Source: Clostridia bacterium (GTDB lineage: Bacteria; Bacillota; Clostridia; Oscillospirales; Acutalibacteraceae). From it: a stretch of DNA of 23,706 nt. Below, in pieces: positions 7,740 to 13,431 of the stretch. Each line of letters opens with the position of its first letter. Positions within the stretch are counted from its first letter, which is position 1. Made by a program: the position numbers and the translations under genes. The stretch covers positions 1 to 23,706 of the forward strand of contig CAAGHB010000097.1 in the NCBI GenBank assembly GCA_900769535.1, read 5' to 3'. The notes beneath the pieces were generated by a model. That model ran no database searches, was not told the origin of the DNA, and saw only the letters and a list, made by a program, of their open reading frames with translations.

Positions 7740-7768
7740 ATTATATTACCTCTGCCTATATTTGTCAA
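7740..7768 (-). promoter_or_regulatory. consensus sigma-A promoter of ylxM-ffh-rpsP-khpA-rimM-trmD
   Basis: On the minus strand the -35 is TTGACA (7768-7763) and the -10 is TATAAT (7745-7740), with 17 bases between: a perfect consensus. Such strength fits genes for SRP and ribosome assembly. It lies back to back with the plus-strand promoter at 7782-7810. Confidence 0.9.
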
Positions 7769-7781
7769 GCATAATTTTTTC

Positions 7782-7810
7782 TTGCTAAAACGCGAGTGAT
7801 AATGTATAAT
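7782..7810 (+). promoter_or_regulatory. sigma-A promoter of the E2-like gene
   Basis: The -35 is TTGCTA (7782-7787) and the -10 is TATAAT (7805-7810), with a 17-base spacer. The predicted start of RNA is near 7817, about 48 bases before the chosen ATG. Confidence 0.75.
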
Positions 7811-7822
7811 GAAAACAATTTG

Positions 7823-7849
7823 AAAGGTATGCGGTGTATTACCTTTTTT
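7823..7849 (+). promoter_or_regulatory. attenuator-like leader hairpin before the E2-like gene
   Basis: AAAGGTA (7823-7829) pairs with TACCTTT (7840-7846) across a 10-base loop, and a run of six T then G and five T follows just before the GGAGG site. It looks like a weak intrinsic terminator placed inside the leader. The stem is short, so its activity is uncertain. Confidence 0.4.
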
Positions 7850-7864
7850 GTTTTTGGAGGGTTT

Positions 7865-8767
7865 ATGCTTTATAAAGATAAAAAACGTCGCCTTGGCGAC
7901 CGCTACGATGGATTTAAATTGAGAAAGGTTGATACATTTTTTCAGTTAATTCCGATTATTATGCGTACCCGAACCGATTCGCTGGTTTATTTTGAAGATG
8001 AAATTGATATTACAGAGGTGGAGCAGTTTATACGCGAACACCGACGCGCAGGAATGGAAAATTTATCGATGTTGCAGCTTTTTATGGCGGCCATTGTTCG
8101 AGTTTTCTCCGCCCGTCCTCGACTCAACCGCTTTGTCGCAGGTAAAAAAATATATGCAAGAAACACCCTACGCATTTCGTTGGCAGTAAAACACAGTCTC
8201 ACAGTATCGGGTGAGGAAACCAACATTATGCCCGAATTTGAGCCGGATGACAGCTTATATGAAGTAAATAAAAAATTCAATGAAAGCATCAGAACCGAGG
8301 TTGAAAGCGTAAAAAACAATGAATCGGAAGGCAACGAAACCGACCTTTTTGTAAAAGCGGTAGGTGCCTGTCCCGTGTTTATTAAATCGTTTATTGTTTG
8401 GGCCGCACGAAACCTTGATAAAATCGGACTCATGCCTAAAATGATTAACCATCTTTCGCCCTTTCATTCGAGCGCATTCATTACCGATATGGGCTCGCTC
8501 GGCGTAGGCCCTGTTTACCACCATCTTTACGAATTCGGTACCTGTTCCCTTTTCTTTGCTATGGGTAAAAAGGAAACAAAAAACGTACTTAACGAGGACG
8601 GTTCTGTCAGTAAAAGAAAGATGATTAAGATTAAAATTGTTGCCGACGAACGCATTTGCGACGGATACTACTACGCTTCATCAATGAGATTGCTCAAAAA
8701 GCTGATTAAAAATCCCGAACAGCTGCTTTTAAAGCCCGAATCTGTAACGCTCGACGATGGCATCTAA
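7865..8767 (+). CDS. stand-alone 2-oxoacid dehydrogenase E2 catalytic-domain-like protein (CAT fold)
   Basis: The 300-residue product has the chloramphenicol-acetyltransferase/E2 fold without lipoyl or peripheral-subunit-binding domains. Family blocks visible are RPRLNRFVAGKKIY (85-98), the strand FITDMGSLGVGPVYHHLYEF (205-224, matching the E2 'N-x-G-x-x-G' region), and the active-site block VADERICDGYYYASSM (259-274). In true E2 the motif is DHRxxDG; here it is D261-E262-R263-I-C-D266-G267, so the catalytic histidine is replaced by glutamate. It therefore may not transfer acyl groups, or may do so differently. ATG 7865 is chosen for the GGAGG just upstream; an in-frame ATG at 7796 lies inside the promoter. 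No E1, E3 or lipoate genes are near. The fold is likely; the function is unknown. Confidence 0.75.
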   Translation: MLYKDKKRRLGDRYDGFKLRKVDTFFQLIPIIMRTRTDSLVYFEDEIDITEVEQFIREHRRAGMENLSMLQLFMAAIVRVFSARPRLNRFVAGKKIYARNTLRISLAVKHSLTVSGEETNIMPEFEPDDSLYEVNKKFNESIRTEVESVKNNESEGNETDLFVKAVGACPVFIKSFIVWAARNLDKIGLMPKMINHLSPFHSSAFITDMGSLGVGPVYHHLYEFGTCSLFFAMGKKETKNVLNEDGSVSKRKMIKIKIVADERICDGYYYASSMRLLKKLIKNPEQLLLKPESVTLDDGI

Positions 8768-8773
8768 TTTATT

Positions 8774-8808
8774 TTAAGCGGTTGTGTAATGCGGCCGCTT
8801 AATTTTTT
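8774..8808 (+). terminator. Rho-independent terminator after the E2-like gene
   Basis: TTAAGCGG (8774-8781) pairs perfectly with CCGCTTAA (8795-8802) over a 13-base loop, followed by six T. The downstream lipoprotein gene starts only 25 bases later and shows no promoter of its own, so some read-through is likely. Confidence 0.7.
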
Positions 8809-8833
8809 AAAACAATAACAAGGATTGACCGAA

Positions 8834-10417
8834 ATGTCACATTTTAAAAAGATAATTGCTCTCATACTGTCGCTGGTAACAGTAATAGGAATATGCGGCT
8901 GCGACTATAACGCGAGTGAAAATAAAATAATCAGCATGGATGTCGAAACGGAGCCGGTTAACATCGACCCACAGCTTGCATCGTCACAAAGCGAGCTTAT
9001 AATCGTCAGAAATACTATGACGGGGCTCTTTCGCATAAACGAAAATGGCGATACAGAAAAATCGCTTTGTTCGGAGTACAAGGTCTATGATGACGGACTG
9101 ACCTATGAATTCATTTTAAAAGAAGCAAAGTGGAGCAACGGAGACAAAATTACCGCTGACGACTTTTTATTCGGCATAACACGGGCACTGAACCCGGAAA
9201 CAAAGTCGCCCTATGCAAACACACTTTTCTTTATCGAAAACGCTGAAAGGTTTAATAGCGGAGAAGCTGATGAAACCGAGCTTGGCATCAGCGCTGTGAA
9301 CGAAAATACGATAAAAATTAAAGCAAATAAACAGATAAATGACATTGAATATCGTCTTGCTGACACGCCGTCAATGCCATGCAACCGCGATTTTTTTGAA
9401 AAATGCAAGGGTAGATACGGATTATCAAAAAAAGATATGCTTTATTGCGGTCCATTTTATATCAGCAGTTGGACGGATGAAATCGTAAAAATGCAAAAAA
9501 ACGGCGATTATATCGGCGAAATAGCCAAGCCGGCAACACTTACAATGACATTTAATGAAACGTCAGAAAACAAAATCGAAGCTATCAGAACGAATGTCAT
9601 TGATATAGCAATAATCAGCTCAGAAAAAGAAACCGCAGCAAAAAACGCCGGACTTAACACACTTTCGGTCAACAACACCGTATGGGCGGTAATAATAAAT
9701 CCTAACACTGAAATTACACAGAATCCCCTAACAATTTCTGCGCTTTCAAAATCAATAGACCGTATATCAATCGAAAAAACGCTGCCGACAGGTTACAGTA
9801 TGTTCAGCGGCTTGATTGCGCCCGAGCTCAAACTTGACGGAGAAAAATATTCGAGTTATATCAATGAATACAGCCAGGCACCGTTACAAGCAGAGCCGGC
9901 AAAAGAAGAATATATGCAAGCCATAAAAGAGGTGGGCCAAAATCTTAACGGGTCCTCCCTGCTGTACGTCAATTCGAGCCAATCGGGAAACATGGCAATT
10001 AAAATTGCGGCAAGCTGGCAGAGCAATCTTGACGCTTATATTAACACCGAGGGAGTATCGTTTGACGAAATGAAAAGCCGCATAAAAAGCGGAAATTTCA
10101 CGGTTGCTCTTTACCCAATCGGCTATGGGATAACCGATGCCGAAACCGCATTACAGCAATTTATATCATACGATAAAAATAATATTTTCGGCATTAAAAA
10201 CGAATATTTTGACTCGCTGATGGAGGATGCAATAAACGAAACGGATTCCGAAAAGAAGGCATTACTCCTGCACAAAGCAGAAAATACACTCATCGAAAGC
10301 AACTATGTTTATCCCGTATATATAAGCCCCATAGTAGTCGCTACTACGCCTAAACTCAAAGGTTATATCTTTGACCTTTACAGAGGTAATTTTGATTTTT
10401 CAAAAGCGGTTAAATGA
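8834..10417 (+). CDS. peptide/oligopeptide ABC transporter substrate-binding lipoprotein (SBP_bac_5 family)
   Basis: The 527-residue product resembles OppA/DppA receptors that capture peptides outside the membrane. The start at 8834 (MSHFKKIIALILS) has AGGA 9 bases upstream; the earlier TTG lacks spacing. A lipoprotein signal peptide ends with ICG-C23. Family segments follow: PVNIDPQLASSQSELIIVRN, ITADDFLFGITRALNPETKSPYA (the YSFxR-type block), LYCGPFYISSW, and a C-terminal AENTLIESNYVYPVYISP. No permease or ATPase genes adjoin, so it either serves a transporter elsewhere or has a sensing role. The middle region is more divergent than usual. A long perfect terminator follows. The family is firm, the ligand unknown. 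Confidence 0.87.
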   Translation: MSHFKKIIALILSLVTVIGICGCDYNASENKIISMDVETEPVNIDPQLASSQSELIIVRNTMTGLFRINENGDTEKSLCSEYKVYDDGLTYEFILKEAKWSNGDKITADDFLFGITRALNPETKSPYANTLFFIENAERFNSGEADETELGISAVNENTIKIKANKQINDIEYRLADTPSMPCNRDFFEKCKGRYGLSKKDMLYCGPFYISSWTDEIVKMQKNGDYIGEIAKPATLTMTFNETSENKIEAIRTNVIDIAIISSEKETAAKNAGLNTLSVNNTVWAVIINPNTEITQNPLTISALSKSIDRISIEKTLPTGYSMFSGLIAPELKLDGEKYSSYINEYSQAPLQAEPAKEEYMQAIKEVGQNLNGSSLLYVNSSQSGNMAIKIAASWQSNLDAYINTEGVSFDEMKSRIKSGNFTVALYPIGYGITDAETALQQFISYDKNNIFGIKNEYFDSLMEDAINETDSEKKALLLHKAENTLIESNYVYPVYISPIVVATTPKLKGYIFDLYRGNFDFSKAVK

Positions 10418-10421
10418 TGAT

Positions 10422-10461
10422 AATAAAAACAGCGTCCTATTTTAAGGACGCTGTTTTTATT
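10422..10461 (+). terminator. strong bidirectional terminator between convergent genes
   Basis: A 17-bp perfect stem (10422-10438 with 10445-10461) with a 6-base loop has A-rich and T-rich outer arms. It lies between the stop of the peptide-binding gene on the plus strand and the stop of the membrane-protein gene on the minus strand, and serves both. Confidence 0.93.
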
Positions 10462-10476
10462 ATATTGATTAAAAAT

Positions 10477-10890
10477 TTATTCCTTACTGCTGAATTCGTA
10501 TTTTACCGGCTCGGATTCAACGTGAACTGCCGGTCTTTCCGCTTCTTTTTCGCGGGAATCCATTTCCTTTAAATTAGCCAATACACCGAGACGGTATGTA
10601 GTTGCCGCAAATGCCTGTAAAGAAACAACCGCTACGTGATAAACTATAAATTCGAGAATAAGAACGCTCAAATATAATGTAAAAAATGCCACAAAACGCG
10701 AAAATGATTTAGGTCCCGTAAAGGTGAAAAATATAATACCGCCGATTAAGAGAATAAGAAAAATTATTCTACCGAATACGTTAAGCCGCTTTGACCACAG
10801 CCACGCACGTTCGGTAACCGCATCCTTTTTGAGACATTCCTCAACCGTCTTACAACGTGTGTTAATGACAGATTCAAAGGTTTTTTTCAT
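10477..10890 (-). CDS. small two-helix membrane protein of unknown function
   Basis: I do not recognise a family. The 137-residue product has a soluble helical N-terminus (1-39, with TVEECLKKDAVTERAWLW), two membrane segments at about 41-58 (RIIFLILLIGGIIFFTFT) and 67-90 (VAFFTLYLSVLILEFIVYHVAVVS), and a charged tail of about 40 residues rich in Glu, Lys and Ser. The tail is predicted on the same side as the N-terminus. The start at 10890 is chosen for GGGGTG 9 bases upstream; a GTG four codons earlier would lie inside that ribosome site. It has its own promoter and shares a terminator with the convergent gene. It is a monocistronic unit, and the neighbours do not point to a role. Confidence 0.7.
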   Translation of the reverse strand: MKKTFESVINTRCKTVEECLKKDAVTERAWLWSKRLNVFGRIIFLILLIGGIIFFTFTGPKSFSRFVAFFTLYLSVLILEFIVYHVAVVSLQAFAATTYRLGVLANLKEMDSREKEAERPAVHVESEPVKYEFSSKE

Positions 10891-10934
10891 AATCAAAAGC
10901 ACCCCTAATTCAGTTTTTAGATATACCCAATGTG

Positions 10935-10963
10935 ATTATATCATATATGGTAACTTTTGTCCA
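10935..10963 (-). promoter_or_regulatory. promoter of the small membrane protein gene
   Basis: On the minus strand: TGGACA (10963-10958), 17 bases, TATAAT (10940-10935). Predicted RNA start is about 40 bases before the ATG. Confidence 0.75.
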
Positions 10964-11033
10964 TAAAAAATATAAAATATGAAAAAAATTGTTATTATTT
11001 ACTATACGATATATTAGCTTTGCAAGATATTAC

Positions 11034-11786
11034 TCAACTTTTACACTGTTTTCCCGATTGGTCGATTGTATAGCCGTCCTTGTAAATCAATTCGGTGACG
11101 GGAACTATCTTATATCCCCTGTTCTTTATATTTTCAAGTAAACCGGCGAGTGTTTCTACGGTATGCTCGGTACCGTTGTGCATGAGTATTATTCCGCCCG
11201 ATTCAAGACGATTCATTACGTTGTCAATCTGCTTTTTCGAGTCGTTTTCGGGCTTCCAGTCAACAGTATCTGCCGACCACTGAATATAATACATACCAAG
11301 CTTTTCAATGGCAGCTACCGTTTTATTGTCATACTCTCCGTACGGTCCTCTGTATAATGACGGCTCCACCCCCGTTATTTCCTTTATCCTTTCGTTACAG
11401 GCAACCGTATCCTCAATAAATTTTTCCTCGCTGATGTTAGTAATATGAGGATGCTTGTCGGAATGGTTCATTATCTCATGACCGGCATCGTGGAGCTTTT
11501 TTACCGCATCGGGATTTGCCTCAACCCACGTTCCAACGCAAAAAAACGTTGCCTTTGCATCGTAGCTGTCAAGCAATCTGATAATATCATCGGTATCGTC
11601 GGCACTCCAAGCGGCATCAAAGGTCAGCGAAACCAAATTATCATCCCTGTCAACCGAATAAATAGGCAAAAGTCGTTTTCTTGACGCGCTCATTAGCGAC
11701 GCCGAAAGAATTATCAGTACCACAGCTACGAATAACGCAGATGATGCAAGGGTTAAATGCCGCTTTTTAAGTATCATATATTTCAA
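11034..11786 (-). CDS. membrane-anchored polysaccharide deacetylase, PdaB-like
   Basis: NodB-fold enzymes remove acetyl or related groups from peptidoglycan or other polysaccharides outside the membrane; PdaB relatives act in spore formation. The 250-residue product has one N-terminal membrane anchor (10-32) and then the NodB motifs: SLTFDAAWS (D57; the usual second Asp of TFDD is Ala, as in the PdaB type), the zinc pair H108/H112 in NHSDKHPH, RGPYGEYD (R146), SADTVDWK, and LMHNGTEHT (H203). The start is TTG at 11786, since AGGAGG lies exactly 8 bases before it, whereas the next ATG (11777) would be 17 away. The metal ligands suggest an active enzyme. No clear sigma-A promoter precedes it, consistent with sporulation-sigma control but not proof. 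No terminator is evident downstream. Confidence 0.88.
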   Translation of the reverse strand: MKYMILKKRHLTLASSALFVAVVLIILSASLMSASRKRLLPIYSVDRDDNLVSLTFDAAWSADDTDDIIRLLDSYDAKATFFCVGTWVEANPDAVKKLHDAGHEIMNHSDKHPHITNISEEKFIEDTVACNERIKEITGVEPSLYRGPYGEYDNKTVAAIEKLGMYYIQWSADTVDWKPENDSKKQIDNVMNRLESGGIILMHNGTEHTVETLAGLLENIKNRGYKIVPVTELIYKDGYTIDQSGKQCKS

Positions 11787-11811
11787 AATTAAAACCTCCT
11801 CAAAAAAGATA

Positions 11812-11840
11812 GTGACAACAGTAAAAATATATGTTATAAT
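11812..11840 (+). promoter_or_regulatory. promoter of the HPr-kinase-like/peptidase pair
   Basis: GTGACA (11812-11817), 17 bases, TATAAT (11835-11840). The predicted RNA start is about 23 bases before the ATG, leaving room for little more than the ribosome site AGAGGTG. Confidence 0.75.
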
Positions 11841-11869
11841 TCATTTGATTATTATGCAGAGGTGAAATA

Positions 11870-12589
11870 ATGGATAAATACGTTATTGCAGGATTAAAGG
11901 TAAGCGCCGAATTTCATTATGATAGAATGGCGACAAATATGCCTAAATATAAATGCGATTTCGAAGGAGAACCGGATATTATAATCAACGTTCCAAAGGA
12001 AAAATCAATGGAAAGCCAGGATTCAACTCCTCATTTCACCCTCGGCAGCTGTGAATATGCAATAGCAGGGTCACAGTTTTACACCCAGCTTCTCGACCAC
12101 GACGGAATGATGCTTCATTCATCTTCTATTATGATGGACGGTAACGCATATCTTTTTTCGGCTCGAAGCGGTACCGGAAAATCGACGCACACAGCCATTT
12201 GGCAGAGGTTATACGGTAAAGACAGGGCCGTTAACTTTAACGATGACAAACCCGCAATCCGCATTATTGACTCGAAAGCTTACGCCTGCGGTACGCCTTT
12301 TTCGGGCAAATCCGACATAAATTTGAACGTAATAGTTCCGCTTAAAGCAATCTGCTTTATCGAAAGAAGCGAGACTAATCATATAGAAAAGATACCGCCG
12401 TTCAAGGCAATCCCCCTCTTAATAAATCAAACAATTTTTAAAAGTCAGCCACCGGAAATTCAACAAAAGGTACAGAATATGATTGGCAGAATTATTTCGA
12501 TTGTGCCGGTTTATAAACTCGGATGTAATATTTCCGGCGAAGCCGCCAGACTTGCTCACGATGTAATGAGCGGCGAAAAGAGCGAATAA
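11870..12589 (+). CDS. HPr-kinase-like (HprK-related) P-loop ATPase
   Basis: The 239-residue product has the shape of the HprK/PEPCK-related kinases: MMLHSSSIMMDGNAYLFSAR (80-99), Walker A RSGTGKST (99-106), an acidic NDDKPAIR segment (124-131) where HprK has its catalytic/metal aspartates, and GTPFSGK (141-147). It lacks the N-terminal domain of true HPr kinase/phosphorylase and the HprK signature regions, so it should not be taken as the HPr kinase for the HPr at 3632-3895. Relatives occur in peptide-modification cassettes with PqqD-like proteins and peptidases; here no PqqD protein or precursor peptide is found. The stop overlaps the next ATG by one base (TAATG), so the two proteins very likely work together. 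The substrate is unknown. Confidence 0.78.
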   Translation: MDKYVIAGLKVSAEFHYDRMATNMPKYKCDFEGEPDIIINVPKEKSMESQDSTPHFTLGSCEYAIAGSQFYTQLLDHDGMMLHSSSIMMDGNAYLFSARSGTGKSTHTAIWQRLYGKDRAVNFNDDKPAIRIIDSKAYACGTPFSGKSDINLNVIVPLKAICFIERSETNHIEKIPPFKAIPLLINQTIFKSQPPEIQQKVQNMIGRIISIVPVYKLGCNISGEAARLAHDVMSGEKSE

Positions 12590-13044
12590 TGAAAAAAACA
12601 AGATTAATTGAAATTTTACCCGAAATAAATAAGACGTTCGATGAGGGAAAGTACTTTTCGTTTATGCCCAACGGAATCAGTATGTTGCCAACCATTGTCG
12701 GCGGACGTGACACCGTAACAATAAAAAAGCCGATAGATAAGCCAAAAAAGTTTGATATTATTTTATATCGAAGAAAAAGCGGTCAATTTGTGCTTCACCG
12801 TATCATTGACCTCGACGGCGAAAATTTTATTCTTTGCGGCGATAACGAAATTTACCCCGAAAAAAATGTTGCACCCGAGCAGCTAATCGGAATTGTCACA
12901 CATTATACCCGAAAGGGTAAGGTCATTGAATCGGGTAGCAGAAAATTTATCAGTGATGCTAAAAAACGAGTATATTCACGACCGATTAGACAGTTTATTT
13001 TCAGAGCAAAAAATAAAATTAAACGCACATTGCGGATAAAGTAA
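12589..13044 (+). CDS. S24/S26-family serine peptidase, soluble signal-peptidase-like
   Basis: The 151-residue product carries the signal-peptidase-like catalytic core. Box B is MPNGISMLPTI with nucleophile Ser31; the general-base region is DIILYRRKSGQFVLHRII, with His70 where classical bacterial type I enzymes have lysine; and the GDN box is LCGDNEIYPE (82-91). The Ser/His pair recalls the SipW/ER type. Unlike signal peptidases, it has no N-terminal membrane anchor. Its last 30 residues are very basic (RPIRQFIFRAKNKIKRTL), which could bind membrane lipid or nucleic acid. Translation is coupled to the kinase-like gene. It might process a peptide or cleave a repressor; the sequence does not decide. 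Confidence 0.8.
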   Translation: MKKTRLIEILPEINKTFDEGKYFSFMPNGISMLPTIVGGRDTVTIKKPIDKPKKFDIILYRRKSGQFVLHRIIDLDGENFILCGDNEIYPEKNVAPEQLIGIVTHYTRKGKVIESGSRKFISDAKKRVYSRPIRQFIFRAKNKIKRTLRIK

Positions 13045-13074
13045 AAAAAGAGAGGTTTCAACCTCTCTTTTTTT
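13043..13074 (+). terminator. bidirectional terminator between the peptidase and BofA-like genes
   Basis: GAGAGGT/ACCTCTC (13050-13056, 13061-13067) with a 4-base loop is extended by seven A and seven T to a 14-bp stem. It overlaps the stop codon of the peptidase gene on one side and of the BofA-like gene on the other, and works in both directions. Confidence 0.93.
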
Positions 13075-13331
13075 CATACAAAAATCATTTTAAGTATAAG
13101 AAGTGTTATTACTCCCGGTACTCCTCCCAGCGCAGAGCAGGATACAGTCCACACGTTTATAGGCAGGGTTACTCCCGTAAATATTCCGCTTATGCAAACA
13201 GCGGCCAAAGCCAAAAGTCCTAAAAGCGCAGTTATCAGCATTGTACGAAACGGACGCTTTCCCCTGAACGCAAAAATTATAAGCGCAACTGCACATATTG
13301 CTCCACCGATATAAAAAGCATATTCAATCAT
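13074..13331 (-). CDS. bofA: BofA-like pro-sigma-K processing inhibitor family protein
   Basis: BofA in spore-formers inhibits the membrane protease SpoIVFB that activates pro-sigma-K. The 85-residue product has two hydrophobic segments (4-23 and 30-52) and the family's C-terminal block, LPINVWTVSCSALGGVPGV followed by ITLLILKMIF. The start at 13331 is MIEYAFYIGG; the only strong ribosome site (AGGAGG) is 13 bases upstream, which is long. Length and topology match BofA. BofA-like proteins also occur in clostridia lacking sigma-K cascades, so the role is inferred. A possible sigma-E-type promoter lies just upstream (13359-13389). Confidence 0.78.
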   Translation of the reverse strand: MIEYAFYIGGAICAVALIIFAFRGKRPFRTMLITALLGLLALAAVCISGIFTGVTLPINVWTVSCSALGGVPGVITLLILKMIFV

Positions 13332-13358
13332 TTTTTCTGTTTGTCCTCCTTTTTTGTA

Positions 13359-13389
13359 ATTTATATGAAGGAGAAACATAAATTTATAC
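13359..13389 (-). promoter_or_regulatory. possible sigma-E-like promoter of the BofA-like gene
   Basis: On the minus strand: GTATAAA (13389-13383), 15 bases, CATATAAAT (13367-13359), which resembles but does not equal the sigma-E pattern with a CATACAAT -10. It lies at the right distance from the AGGAGG site. The match is imperfect and the region is A/T-rich, so this is only a candidate. Confidence 0.3.
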
Positions 13390-13391
13390 AT

Positions 13392-13431
13392 AAAATAAAA
13401 AAGCTGCGAGTTGCCTCACAGCTTTTTATTT
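13392..13431 (-). terminator. terminator after the flavodiiron gene
   Basis: GCTG-x-GAG pairs with CTC-x-CAGC (13403-13410, 13415-13422) around a 4-base loop and one mismatch, with A/T arms extending the stem. On the minus strand six T then ATTTT follow. Confidence 0.85.

Noticed and set aside
11870..12589. Calling the P-loop protein the HPr kinase/phosphorylase of the HPr at 3632-3895
   Set aside because: It lacks the N-terminal HprK domain and the family signature; only the ATPase core is similar.
12940..13400. Short precursor-peptide gene accompanying the kinase/peptidase pair
   Set aside because: Between the terminators only the BofA-like frame has a ribosome site and family match; no small frame with a leader-like sequence was found.
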